A stretch of 64,000 nucleotides of DNA from Monodelphis domestica (Eukaryota > Chordata > Mammalia > Didelphimorphia > Didelphidae), in NCBI RefSeq assembly GCF_027887165.1, contig NC_077234.1:197523459-197587458 (forward strand), given 5' to 3'. Positions 1-11,520 of the stretch are shown here, in pieces; the first letter of the stretch is position 1, and each line of letters starts with the position of its first letter. Under the pieces are notes generated by a model. That model saw nothing but the letters and a program-made list of their open reading frames with translations, made no database searches and was not told the origin of the DNA. The translations under genes were made by a program, and so were the position numbers.

Positions 1-800
1 AAGGAAGAGAGAACTTCATGCATGCAAGACAGAAAGCTGGGGACATCAGCTGCCAATCAAGGTGAACATTCCAAATAGAATGTTCCCAGAAAAGTTAGTT
101 GGAGAGTCAAGCCAGGCTGAAGAGGGAAGAAGTTGGAAACAGGTCCCCTGTTAGCTTCTGTCCTAGGCTGAAGTCTCTTGGCTTTGGAGAGGGGAGGCAA
201 GAAGAAGAAGAAGATTTTGTGTGGGTGATGGTGATAGCTGAACCTGAAGAACTGATTATATTTTTGAGATTTGAGTTTGAAGGAAGAAGAAAGAAGATTA
301 AACAGTTGTCCTCCATCTCCCTGACAGACTTTGTGTCACAGCTGTGACAGGACTGACATTTCCCAAAATCCTTCTAACCCTCCTTATAGACTAGGGACAA
401 CCCTATCCCTCTCACCTCATCTTACCTCAGTTCTCCATCCTGTTGTTCCCAATAAATCCCCTTACTTGAAAAAGGAAGAGAAAAGAGTGTTTCCTCATAA
501 ATCTCAGAATCCTCTGGGGGGAGGGGCGAAGCCAAAGGCTTCAGAAGAAGGGTGGATTGAAGGAGGAGGAGGGTAGGAACAATATTAATCGATTAACCAT
601 CAGTAGTGATCAATAGGTAACCCCAGAATATCTCTCTCTAGTAGCATCTCTCTATCTCTGAGAAGTATCTCTATCTCCATTACAACTAGGCACTCACAAG
701 TTTCCCCTAGTGTCTCTCTAGTCACAGCCAAAGTATATCCTTTTTGACAACCAGAAATATCTCCAACAGATTATCTATTCTATTACATTCCTAAAACTTT
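1..800 (+). mobile_element. LTR-like repeat, copy 1 (cut by window start)
   Basis: This segment resembles 38150-39240 in the same orientation. Shared landmarks are GAGAGAACTT, ATGTTCCCAG, a polyadenylation-type AATAAA region (452-457), GAAGCCAAAGGCTTC (531-545), CCATCAGTAG and TCTCTAGTCA. The layout, with an AATAAA-bearing middle and a downstream U5-like part, suggests a solo LTR of an endogenous retrovirus. Boundaries and the terminal TG/CA are not certain. Short ORFs here are not genes. Confidence 0.5.
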
Positions 801-1780
801 AGAAGTTAATATCATATAAGAGCATATGCCAGCCTACTACTTTACAGAGGAGGACCACAAGTTGTGCGCATTGTGCTCATTATCAAACTTTTCCAGTGTA
901 TTAATTGGTCATACTGATTTTTCCTCTCCCTTTTTTTTTTATTATGTGTTAAAGAAACTATTTATTATCTGGACTGACTTTCTGGGAGATGGAGAGGGAA
1001 AGATACTGAGGAAAATAAACCAAAATCCATCACTAACTATTTCTTTAAAAGCAATAAGTTGATATCTTTTCTACTGTTGGAATTACAGGAACTACTGTGG
1101 ATGTTTTCTTTATTTGAGATAAAACAGGAATGCGACAAAGCACTGTGAGTTCAATGCCTGGGAAGTCTTACCCCAAAACTACTCCCAAAACACAGTGTCA
1201 CTTAGTGCAATTAGATTGTCCCGATTAAAAGCAAAATTTAAAAGAAAGCTACTAAAGCTAGCTTGATTCTGTCATCTGATTGATGTGGGTGTTCCCTCAG
1301 AAATTAGACCATCACCTTTCTTTTATCTGATGTGCTTGTCCATACCCTCCAATAAATCTCCCAATAAGTGTCCCCTCAGAATCTCTTAACATTATGGCAG
1401 TTCTGCGATAGTGCACAGCTTGCTGTAATGATGTAGCTAGCCCATCTCAAGGTCTGCTCACACCCGATTTGAATGATTTCATCTTAGACCACTTCATTTA
1501 CGCACATTATCTTGACAATATGCCAGGCTTTATTTATCTCCACCAGTTTTTATTCCAGTGACATTTTGGTATTTCACAATGTGTAGCCACTGAAAGTATA
1601 TTGTTATTTAAAAGAGGTTAAAGGTTTTGTTTTGGTGATGGGTTTTGGTTTTGGTTTTTTTAGCCTTAGGGAAAAGTTGGAGGTCCCTGAAAGTGTTGGA
1701 CAGTTTTTCAAATGCAATCCAGATTGCTCTCTTTCTCATATTAGTTATGAACTCAACTCATTGTCCATTTAGTGCATTAG
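800..1780. other. No gene recognised
   Basis: AT-rich intergenic sequence. The 78- and 68-codon ORFs have no recognised domain and low-complexity composition. Confidence 0.6.
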
Positions 1781-2005
1781 ATAGAATTCAGAATCTGGAA
1801 TCAGATAGATCTGAGTTCAAATCTGGTTTCAGGCACTTATTAGCTATGTGATGCTGGGCAAGTCACTTAATTTGTCTACCTCAGTTTTCCTCAACTATAA
1901 AATGGGAATAATAACATCTATCCTGCAAGGGTCATTATAAGTTATAATATTTGTAAAACATTTATCATAGCACCTAAAACGTGCTTAATAAATGCTCACT
2001 CTCTC
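1780..2005 (+). repeat. MIR/MAR1-type CORE-SINE
   Basis: GAGTTCAAATCTGGTTTCAGGCAC...GGGCAAGTCACTTAA...CTATAAAATGGG...GTGCTTAATAAATG. Ends approximate. Confidence 0.75.
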
Positions 2006-2204
2006 TCTTCTCTCTTTGATTCAAGACATATATACACAGGGATGAACCAACTCTATTGACTAGCCAACCACATAGCGTAACCAGGACATTCATCAACCTA
2101 GTCTTTCCTGTGAAAATTGTCAGGTTCTTTTGTTTGGTTGTGAATCTTCTAAGGTTTTGCGCTATTTCAAAGCTAGATGTGTTTCTCATGTTGTTTCTTT
2201 TTCA

Positions 2205-2450
2205 GTGACTTTTCAGTTCTTTTTCATGACTGACTGAACTCTTCTTGAGCCCATTTGGGGTTTTCTTGTCAAAGATCTTGGAGAGGTTTGCCATTTCTTT
2301 TTTTTATTTTTTATAGATAAGGAAACTGAGGCAGAGTTAAGTGATTTGTCATGGGTCATACAGCTAGTAAGTGTCCAAGATCAGATTTGAATTCAGGTCC
2401 TCCTGATGCCAGGTACAGTACTCAATCCTTTGCACCACCTAGCTACTCCA
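2205..2450 (-). repeat. MAR1-type CORE-SINE
   Basis: Antisense pattern: CCCATTTGGGGTTTTCTTGTC, GAAACTGAGGCAGAG, GGGTCATACAGCTAGTAAG, AATTCAGGTCCTCC. Confidence 0.75.
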
Positions 2451-2979
2451 TGTGTTCACGTACACTCCAAAGCATCTTAGGAAATCTCATGTGCTAGGTA
2501 TTCACCAAACATTTGTTGAATAACTGAATGAAGCAAAGGCAAGAAGATAATATTGAGACCCAGAAACATGCATAGAAATGAAGCCAAGAAATAACAGAAC
2601 TTGATGGGAAAAATAAAGGAAAGGAAATAGCCGAGAGATAAAGTTTAAGTATTTCAGTTTGAAGATATACAAAGTAAAATAAATACAGAAATAGTCACTA
2701 GAAGAAAATAGAGCTGGGAAGGTTAGAATTCCATCCAGCAGCTATAATGTCCTGAGTTCATAAGCTATCTGGCATGTCCAGGAATTGAATCTATTATTTA
2801 TTCCTCTTTTCTGACAAACATTTCACAGAAATAAAAGTTATGGATAAGAATGCCAGAATCTCAGCCAATTCTAGGATGTAGCTGGCACTCTTCCATGTCC
2901 CTTTCTTCCCAATCTTTCCTGGGACTACATATCCCAAAAGAAGCCTTTTCATTTATTTGCCAGCTTTTTTATTGAGTAA

Positions 2980-3290
2980 GAAACTGGCTAGGATAATGGA
3001 GAGAGAACTGGCCTCATAATCAGAAAGACCTAGGGTTAAATCCCATCAGTAATACATGCTGACTGTGTAATTCTGAACAGGTCATTTAACCTCTCAACTC
3101 CATAGTCAACTAAGTATATCTAACCTGCGATGGCAGAATACTTGATATAGGTGAAAGGAATTTACTCACCTAGCATTCCATACACAAATGAAAAAAGAGT
3201 ACTATCCTGTCCCCTCCAAAAAAGAATTTCTGAGTCCCTATTTTTAGGGTTATAGGGCATTACACATTTTAAGTGCTTAATAGATTTGGG
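2980..3290 (+). repeat. MIR-like SINE, diverged
   Basis: CAGAAAGACCTAGGGTTAAATCC, GAACAGGTCATTTAACCTCTC and a tail near AAGTGCTTAATAG. Confidence 0.55.
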
Positions 3291-3299
3291 GAATGAATG

Positions 3300-3745
3300 T
3301 GGATGTTGTCATTGTTTGTCTTTCAATTTTGAAGAGCAGGGACATCATGAAGTAATATCTTGACTTGCCCATGAATTGGATTGTTGTTCAAAGTTCTCTG
3401 CCTCCTTCTCTCTTGTGGTCACTGAAGTTCAGAGGCAAGACAAAAATCAGACTGATTGTTGATGGCCTGGGATGCAGTGGATGACCTTAGTGTTTACAGT
3501 TGGACCAGGCTCTAAGCACTCCATCAAGCCTTCTTCAGCCACCTTCAGGGAGTTTGGAACAAATTGTTTTCATCTATTCATTCTTCCAGGAGGCATTTTC
3601 ATATGCTTGAGTTAAATATCCCCCTAGATCACCAACAGGTTTAAAGTCTCGGGGCTATGTTCATCCTAATGGTTTAGCCCATTGGCTGCTAGAGGTAACA
3701 GATGGGCACATGGTAGATGAGCAAGCCTAAAAAAGACTCAACAAT
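3300..3745 (-). mobile_element. RTE-type SINE, inverted copy
   Basis: Inverted relative to 14620-15060. Its plus strand begins TGTTGTCATTGTTTGTCTTTC, the complement of a tail like CTCTT..AAA..AAAGA..AACAACAA, and includes CAGACTGATTGTTGATGGCC and GGGATGCAGTGGATGACCTT. No coding potential. Confidence 0.55.
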
Positions 3746-3889
3746 TCCTCTCAGCAAAGGTGCTAGTCCTCCCTAAATATCCTATAATAAGTGAATAATT
3801 GAGTGAATGGTCTAAGACAAAAGGAATCCATCACAGGAGAGCATTTCACATATTTCTTTCATATTCCCTCAACTAAGGAAAACAAAGTG

Positions 3890-4090
3890 GTTCAAGGGAT
3901 AGAGTATTGGAGTTGGAGTCAGAAAGACCTGAGTCAAAATCCTATCTTAGACATTTACCAACTATGTGACTCTGGGCAAGTCATTTAATTTCTCTCAGAC
4001 ATAACTTTCTCATCTGTAAAATGGGTATAATACTGTCTGCTATCTCATCAGATTACTGAAGGGGATCAAAATTAAAAGTTCTAGAAATGC
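3890..4090 (+). repeat. MIR/MAR1-type CORE-SINE
   Basis: GGAGTCAGAAAGACCTGAGTC, CTATGTGACTCTGGGCAAG, CATCTGTAAAATGGGTA. Confidence 0.7.
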
Positions 4091-4350
4091 CAACAATTTT
4101 TATTAATTATATAGTTTTTTGGTAAGTACTTATACAGCATGCAGGACAGTGGAAAACAGTGGAAAACAATGCTGGACCTGGAGTCAGAAGAATATAATAA
4201 TAATAATATCATTGATGTGTTGTGAAAATGCAAACACCTACCTGGAGTATGGTCCAAGCCAGATTAAAATGTAATTGAGAAATAGTTAACCAAATAAATA
4301 AAAATGCAATAAAATATTAACAATGTTAACACATGACTTTCTAAGTCAAA

Positions 4351-4773
4351 TTGCAGCCTTTGGAGATCCTTAAGTATGACTCCCCTTTCTATTTGAGTTT
4401 AGCACAACTAGCTTGGAACACTGAGATATTAAGAGACTTAACCCATCACACAAGAACCAAATACCAGAAACAGAATTCATCCCCATCGATGCCCATTGTG
4501 GTAGAAATCCTCCCACCATTGCCTGTCATTCCCCATCACCTCCTTCCTCCTCTGGAGCCTAGGAAGGGAAGGAATTATCAGAGACCAACAGTCAAACTAC
4601 AGGAACAAAAGCTATACCCTCTGAAGCATGAGCTACACCCTCTCTCTCCTGGAACAACTATTCATAGGGAAGTCAATATTTGCCCTCTAACCCAATCCCA
4701 ACTGAATGTGCTTAGAGTGTCAGAATTCCTAATTTTAGCTCTGACTATAGCATACAAACCACAACAACAATAA
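4351..4773 (+). pseudogene. Uninterrupted 140-codon ORF, possibly a retroviral gag fragment
   Basis: The ORF is long for this AT-rich region. It has a proline-rich stretch (ILPPLPVIPHHLLPP, about residues 52-66), followed by YPLKHELHPL and a V...PLTQSQL segment. That order loosely resembles the proline-rich to capsid-start region of gammaretrovirus-like Gag. No protease or polymerase follows, and MIR-like sequence begins immediately after the stop. It is more likely a decayed fragment than a gene. Chance is not excluded. Confidence 0.25.
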
Positions 4774-4774
4774 C

Positions 4775-4950
4775 TGATAACATTTATATAGCACTTTAAG
4801 TTTGAAAGAAACTTACATATTTTGTCCCTTGGATTTTAATCCAGTAAAGTAGGTGATACATTTATACCCATTTTGTAGATCAGGAAACTGAGGCTTAGAG
4901 AGAGGTCAGGTTAGTAAGTGTTTGAGTCAGGATTTAAAATATTAACTTAT
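4775..4950 (-). repeat. MIR-type SINE
   Basis: ATAACATTTATATAGCACTTTAAG...CCCATTTTGTAGATCAGGAAACTGAGGCTTAG on the plus strand, so the element is minus. Confidence 0.6.
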
Positions 4951-5314
4951 AGGAAAATTAGTGTTGTGTGCCTCATAAATACAGTATACATGGAAAGAGG
5001 AAGAAACTATAAGAATTTTCAGAGATGGCTGAGAACTATGTACATTTAATCATTACTCAATCACAACTTATTTTTAATCATTAATCACTACTTGCTTATA
5101 AAGTCATTAAAATACAAAGGTCTTACATAGGATTCTTATTTGACCACTCCCTTCCTTATATCCAAAATTATTAAATAGAAGAACAAACCTCCCTACCTTA
5201 CGCTCTCCTACTCATCTTCTCCCCTATGCCTGAGGTTCTTAGATAGCAGACTTGGTCATTCTCTGCTTCCCATCTGGAAGAACCAGCCTTAGGTGACCTG
5301 TTTGTCAAGAGGGC

Positions 5315-5505
5315 TTCAGAGGGGCAGCTAGGTAGCACAGTGGATAGAGCACCAAGTCTAGCTTTAAATCTGGCCTCAGACTCTTTCTAGTTGTGTGATC
5401 CTGGGCAAGTCACTTAACCCCAATTGCTTAGCCCTTGCCACTCTCCTGTCTTAGAACTGAGTTGATACTAACTCAAAAGGTAATTTGTGTATATTTTTAA
5501 AGGGA
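5315..5505 (+). repeat. tRNA-headed CORE-SINE (SINE1_MD-like)
   Basis: GGGGCAGCTAGGTAGCACAG (tRNA-like A-box region), CTGGCCTCAGACTC core, GGGCAAGTCACTTAACCCC, and the CTCCTGTCTTAGAACTGAG...GTAATT tail. This family is marsupial-specific. Confidence 0.8.
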
Positions 5506-6084
5506 GTTGCTTTAGGTAACAGAAAAATGGAATTGGAAGAACAATTGGCAGTGAAGCATGAGAAGAACAGGAAGAGTCCCAGACCTGACTCCTTCTGACT
5601 TCAAGGCTCGTTCTCTATCTACTATTTCACACTGATGTTCATGGTATTGAGAAGCCACAAGAATATAACTATCATATTTCCAAGGGCTGTCTGAGACAAT
5701 GAGAGAGAGTATGATAGTGTATGAAGAGCCAACCTTGGGCAGGTCTGGGTTCAAGAAAGGACTGCCTATGTGACTCTGGGAAAGGCACCGAACCACTCAA
5801 GTGTTCCCAGACCACTCTCAAGTTGCAGTGCCATTGCTGACTGGAAGTGAGAGAGACAGCTCTTTCTTTCCCTGGGAATTCCCTGCACCAATCAATTCAC
5901 AGATGGGTTCTACCAAGACATCAGTCATGTGCCATTGTAATATTGGATACCCCCATACTTGGACCACTTTGGTTGGGATTCCCATGAATCCTCTCTAGAT
6001 CTCAGTCTGTGGCTGACCTTGAAGCTCTTGTAGGTTTTGAGGTCAGATACGGGCTGGAAGAGACTTCTGGCTAAGTACCTTCAC

Positions 6085-6275
6085 CAAGTTCTTTTTTTTT
6101 TTAACTTATCTTCCATCTTAGAATCAAGATTATTTATTGGTTCCAAAGTAGAGGAGGTTGGCAATCAGGGTTAATAGACTTGCCCAAGGTCACACAGCTA
6201 GGAATTACCTGAAGAGAGATTGTCCTGACTCCAGACCTGGCACTCTATCTATCTACTGTGCTACTTAGCTGCCCT
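6085..6275 (-). repeat. SINE1_MD-like SINE
   Basis: Antisense tail-to-head: TTATCTTCCATCTTAGAATC, GGCAATCAGGGTTAATAGACTT, CACAGCTAGGAA, CTACTTAGCTGCCC. Confidence 0.78.
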
Positions 6276-6379
6276 GCAAGTTCTTCTCATTTTCCTAGAA
6301 GCCGTGGAAACACTAAATTGGTCCTTTCAGATATTAAACTTTACCATTTTTTGGCCCAGGCCATACCATGTTCATAGAT

Positions 6380-6600
6380 CATTATTTGGGCAACTCTGGA
6401 AGTCTTCTCCATCTTAGAAAAGCTTTAATTGTTAGGAAGTTTGGCCTCACATCAAGCTTAAATTGGCATCTTTGCAAATTCCATTGACTCTTCTCTTGCT
6501 CTATCCTCTGAGAAATGTCCTTCTGGTACTTAGACTCCAGCCCATCTAGAGGACAAATGCCTAGGTGGGATTCTGCCATTAGGCAAATTGAGAATGTTAC
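6380..6600 (-). mobile_element. CR1/L3-type LINE 3' fragment
   Basis: A short diverged copy with the TTGTTAGGAAGTTTGGCC and GCCTCACATCAAGC-like blocks typical of the CR1/L3 3' region, in the same orientation as the 9355 copy. Ends are approximate. Confidence 0.55.
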
Positions 6601-6889
6601 ATTAACATCAACAGCAAAAGTATGTGATAAACATAGAATGTCATAGAGATTTGTCCAATATGCCTATAGGAATCATGTTCTACAACAAATCATCATAGAG
6701 AATCTTATTTGATACCCTGAGGGCCTTTCTCTACATTATTTAGCATGAGGGGAAGAGATGGACCAGCACAATTCTTGGGTTCTACATTCCCCATTCTTCC
6801 TACATGACCAACCTACCTTCCTTTCTCATCATTCAGATCCTTGATGACATCTTTTATGCTGCTTCCCAAATGCAATTCTGTAGATTGTT

Positions 6890-7080
6890 TCCTTTTTTTA
6901 ACCCTTACTTCCATCTTAGAGTATATTCATTCCAAGACAGAAGAGAGGTAAGGGCTAGGAAATGAGGATTAAGTGACTTGTCCAGGGTCACACATTAGAG
7001 AGAGTTGAGGCCAAATTTTAACAAAGGACCTCCCATCTCTAGGCCTCACTCTCATTCCACTGAGTCACCTAGCTGCCCCC
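6890..7080 (-). repeat. SINE1_MD-like SINE
   Basis: TTAACCCTTACTTCCATCTTAG, ATTAAGTGACTTGTCCAGGG, CCACTGAGTCACCTAGCTGCC. Confidence 0.8.
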
Positions 7081-7299
7081 AATTCTAAATTTCTTAAGGT
7101 CATGTCTTAATTATCTTTGTATCTTCCCTTCTTCCTCCTAGTTACTTAGGATAGTGTTTTATACATAGTAAGTGCTTAGTAAATGGTTTGTAGAATTTTA
7201 TAATTAAAAGGAACCTTTAGAAACTTATTTCATCTCATAGTCCTTCTAATTAACATTAAAACATTGTGCAATTTTTTTTAAATTATAAAGATCAGAGAT

Positions 7300-7480
7300 T
7301 TTGAACTAAAAGAGGCTGTATTGGTCTTGGCAAACCCTTTATTTTATATATGAAAAAAATGAAGTCCAGAGAAGTTAAGTGACTTGCAAAGTCATACAAA
7401 AAGCATCAGAGGTGAGATCTGAATCCAGGTCCTTGAATCCAGAGTAGACTGTCAACAAGTTTACTAAATGCCTACTGTTT
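7300..7480 (-). repeat. MIR-type SINE fragment
   Basis: GAAGTTAAGTGACTTGCAAAGTC and GATCTGAATCCAGGTCC on the plus strand. Confidence 0.55.
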
Positions 7481-7484
7481 GCGT

Positions 7485-7735
7485 CTTCAATTGCTGTTCA
7501 GTCACATCTGGCTCTTCATGAGTCCATTTGGGATTTTCTTGGCAAAGATCCTGGAAAGATTTTCCATTTCCTTCTCCAGTTCATTATACAGATGTGGAAA
7601 CTGAGGCAAGAAGAATTGAATGATTTGCCTAGGGTAATACAGCTAGTAAGTGTCTGAGCCCAGATTTGAACTTAGGAAGATGAGCCTTCCTGACTCCAGG
7701 AACAGCATTCCATCCAATGTGTTACCTAGCTGCTA
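7485..7735 (-). repeat. MAR1-type CORE-SINE
   Basis: GAGTCCATTTGGGATTTTCTT, GAAACTGAGGCAAG, CAGCTAGTAAGTGTCTGAG, GTTACCTAGCTGC. Confidence 0.78.
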
Positions 7736-8500
7736 GGAACTATGTTAACCTACCTTCCCAGTAACTGACCCAAAGTTAAAATAGATAATGGGGGACAAAA
7801 CCAGAATTCAGGCCCATCTATTTAAACTCCAAATATAGCATGTGTTAGTTCACTAGTCCGTACTTTTACATATATGAATCAATCCATTTTATACATAATT
7901 GAAAAGACTGTAGAAATGTTGAAGCACAATCACTTGAATTGAACGTGAATAATTTGGATGATTCATTTTATCTGATTGTGGTGGTAAGAGATGATTTTTT
8001 TCTTCTTGAGAACTGAGACTGTAGAATTGCCAGAAAGACTTTCCCTTAAGGAAAGTCCCTTTAGAAATGACTCATTATTTTCTCAGCTTTGCAAAGGGCG
8101 ACACTTGAACAATTTAATGATAATCAAAATTCCCCTTTCCTGTGAGACCTTTTAAAGGCAAAAGGAAAAAAATGATTGAGAGAACATGAATGAATGATAA
8201 AATTATTTTCAATAATATGATGCTTTTGGCCTATAAGAATCCAAAATGTGGAAAGATCTTTCACACTATCTAGATTTATTTTCACAATAACCCCACTTTA
8301 TGACTAGAGAAAAAGATAGATTGCACCCGGGGAAATTGCATTTAATAATCACTGAGGCTAAAGGCCATCTTTTTTCCAAACCCACATTTTTTTAGATGCT
8401 ATCTACCCCTGAATCATGGAAACATGAAAGTCTCTGGAGAATCTAAACTGTGGGGACTTGTATGTCACTAAAACAAACCAAAAAAAAAAAAAACCACAAT
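7735..8500. other. No gene recognised
   Basis: Unique-looking AT-rich sequence ending in short A and TACT runs; no ORF or repeat recognised. Confidence 0.6.
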
Positions 8501-8945
8501 AACAATAATAGGCTACCATTTATATAGCCCCTACTACTATTACTACTACTACTATCAGGCACTGCACTAAGTGCTTTACAATTATTAACTCATTTGTTTG
8601 TCACAATAAACCTAGGATGTAGGTGCTATTATTAACCATACTTTTCAAATGGGAAAATCAAGGCAAAGAGGCTAAGTGACTTGCCCGGGTCACACAGTTA
8701 AGTGTCTAAGCCTGGATTTGAATTCAGGTCCTTTAAATTTTTTATTTGTTTTATTTTATATAAATAACATATTTTACCAGTTACATAAAATAACAAATAT
8801 CCGCACAATTTTTCCTAAGTTATATGATCGAATTTATCTCCCTTCCCTTCTCCATCTTGGTGCTGGCAGGAGATTCAATCTGAATCCAGGTCTTCTTGAC
8901 TCCAGTCCCAGTGCCTTATCTACTCTTCCACCTTGCTGCCCTGGT
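8500..8945 (-). repeat. MIR-type SINE interrupted by an AT-rich insert
   Basis: MIR antisense sequence runs 8505-8735 (CACTAAGTGCTTTACAATT, GACTTGCCCGGGTCACACAG). About 130 bp of foreign AT-rich sequence (8738-8870) follow, then TGAATCCAGGTCTTCTTGAC resumes the element to 8945. A short echo (TGAATTCAGGTCC / TGAATCCAGGTC) on both sides may be a target duplication. Confidence 0.5.
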
Positions 8946-8999
8946 AGTCGGTATAATAGGGTTTAGCACTTTAGTGATGAAGAAGGTCACTTGCCCAGT

Positions 9000-9240
9000 G
9001 AATAGATGTTTTTGTTCAGTTGTTTCCAACTCTTCATGATTCCATCAGGGTTTTTCTCGGCAAGGATACTGGAGTGGTTTGTCATTGCAGATGAATAAAC
9101 TAATACAAACAGGGTTCAATGGCTTAGCCAGGGTGGCACAGGTGGAAATGTCTCAGGTCAGATTTGAACTCAGGAAGAAGAGTTTTCCTGACTCAGAGCC
9201 TTGTGCTCTATCCACTGTGCCACTTAGCAATCCAATGAAT
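9000..9240 (-). repeat. MAR1-type CORE-SINE
   Basis: GTTTCCAACTCTTCATGATTCC, GCAAGGATACTGGAGTGGTTTG, GATTTGAACTCAGGAAG. Confidence 0.75.
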
Positions 9241-9354
9241 AGGCACTAAGGAAAAATAAATGTGGCATATTCAATAAAGTAATAATATATTCTTATATTA
9301 TTATAAGACTTTTAAATTGTTTTCAAAGTATCTTCATGTCTATGTAGCTCATCT

Positions 9355-10395
9355 GACCACAGAATTTTAGAGTTAAAAGAGACCTCAGCAGTCATCTAGT
9401 ACATTCCATATAGAAAAGGAATTGCCACTACAACATATCCAACATACCCTGACTCTCTCTTATGGAAGCCCTCCAAGGAGTTGGAGATGGCCACCTTCCT
9501 TACGCAGCCTTTTCTGCCTTGGGACAGCTCAAATTATGAGGATATTTTTCCTCACATCATGCCTAAATTGACCTCTTTGTAACTTCCACCCATTGTTCCT
9601 GTTTAAACCCTCTGGGACCAAATGGAACGACCTTATTGCAAATGAAACAAGACTAGTCTTATGACAGCCCTTACAAGACAGTACGGGTCCTTCTGAGTAT
9701 TTTCTTCTTCTTCAAGTGAAAAATGTCTGCTTCTGTCAATTAATCTTTATATGCCATGAGTTTAAGAACTCTGGCGTCCATATTGTCCTCTTCTCCATAC
9801 TCTCAAGTTTTTCAGTGCTCTTCTTAACTGAAGAAAAACACAAGTGCAGTACTCCTTATGAGGCGTACCAAGGGCAGAATATATTGGAACTCTTGGTACT
9901 CTATGGGGTTTACTTGGTTGGCTGCCATATTAAACTCCTGGCTCATATTATACTTTTTTCAGAAGAATTGCTATCTGATCATGGCTCTTCGTATTGTACT
10001 TTGGAAGTTTGTATTTTTGAATAAATGTGTGAAACTTTACATTCATCCCTGCTGAACTTCATAGTACTAAATTCAGCCAAATACTCTACCCTGTCCAAAT
10101 CTTTTGGGATTCTAACCCAATTTCTTAGTATGTTAGCAGTCTCGCTAACCTTTGTGCAATCTGCAAATTTGATGAAATTGTTATCCACAACACTGATTTT
10201 TAAAAAAAGGTTAAACAGTGTAGGGCCGAGTCCATATCTTTGAGGTACTCCATTAGAGAGACCTCTTGCCCCACTGACACTGAGCCATCAACCATTGTTC
10301 TTTGAGTTTGGTCAGCCAACTAGTACTGAATCTAACTGTCATTGCCTAAAGCACTTTTCTCCATTACTAAGACAGTACATAGAGGCAGAATATCA
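9355..10395 (-). mobile_element. CR1/L3-type LINE fragment
   Basis: The plus strand carries the antisense of a CR1/L3 LINE 3' half. Landmarks are the ...AGAGACCTCAGCAGTCATCTAG 3' block near 9380, the 'GTAACTTCCACCCATTGTTCC' region near 9580, and the reverse-transcriptase-derived block around 10050-10340 (CTGCAAATTTGATGAAATT, GGTACTCCATTAGAGA). Frames are broken throughout. The short ORFs at 9716-10243 belong to this element and are not genes. Confidence 0.75.
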
Positions 10396-10399
10396 GACA

Positions 10400-11520
10400 A
10401 AGAGACAAGGACAGACAGAGATAAAGGCAGTCAGAGACAGAAATGGAGAGGCAAAAATAGAAATGAAAAGGGCTCAGGACAGAACTCTTAAACACAGCTG
10501 AGATTCAAACCCAAGTCTTTAAAAATATTTGACTTGTTATTGGTGTCTTTTGTGTTTTTATCATCTTTACTTCTGAATATATCCCTCTCCACTCCTCCAT
10601 CCAATAAACCAATTATAACAAAGGTTTAAAAAGAAGTGAGGAGATGGGAAGAGAAGGAGGGAGCATTTTAACAAAAATAACACCAACTGTACCTGAAAGT
10701 ATCTACATGCTGTATCTATATTTATATCTATCAATTTAACGGTGGTAGTGTTGTAAGAATTTGATAGTTTCATTAGAAAATAACTCTTTGTACCAAAAAT
10801 TTACCTTCTCAGGCATTTGACTTAAAATTCATGATATGGTCTCTTCAAGATACCTTTAAACTGTTTTGCCAAACCTTAGTATTACTCTAGCAAACTGTAA
10901 AATAAAGAATTAACGTGTCGGAGATTTTATTTGATTATAGAATATGTCTTTGAACTTTTTAATATTGTGAGATGGAAACCTCTAGATTTTTTTCTACTAG
11001 GGGGAGACTGCCTTTACTATATACATCAAAAGTAAGAATGTTGGTTGGAAATCTGAAGGTATGTCTAATCCAATCTCAATCTTAGGGTCTAAGTATTACA
11101 AATGCTCGTGTATATAGAGTAAGATTCACTTTGTAGAGAATAGTCTTAATTTTCAAAATGAGGACCAAGAAGACCCCTTAAGTTAGTTTTATTTATCTTT
11201 AGATCCCTTTTCCTCTGGATCTTTTAGAGACCCATAAGATGCCATGTAGCTAGAAAATGTTGAACTTTATTTATAATTTAGAGAGATTGGACAGTTTGAG
11301 AATCTTCTCTCTCCTCTACTACAAAAGAGGCAGGCACACAGCATGAGGTTGGTTTTTCCCTTCACTTGTCGTTTTTGTACATAGATCATGGAAAAAAGGC
11401 ATCTGAGTAAGGAATTTTCATTTGAAAGTGTGTAGGAGGTTAACAGCTGGAAACATTTTCATTCATGAATCCAAAGTATATTCACAGATGTTTTATTTAT
11501 TTGAACTGATGTTTGAATAA
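10400..11520. other. No gene recognised
   Basis: Unique-looking AT-rich DNA between the CR1/L3 copy and the RT element. A purine-rich GACAGA-type stretch at 10380-10500 gives a spurious ORF. Confidence 0.6.

Noticed and set aside
5317..5360. tRNA-like A-box and B-box sequences at SINE heads here and in many other copies
   Set aside because: These are SINE promoters, not tRNA genes; no cloverleaf with a complete acceptor stem was seen.
9716..10243. Cluster of plus and minus ORFs of 65-102 codons
   Set aside because: All fall within the CR1/L3 copy and have no independent support.
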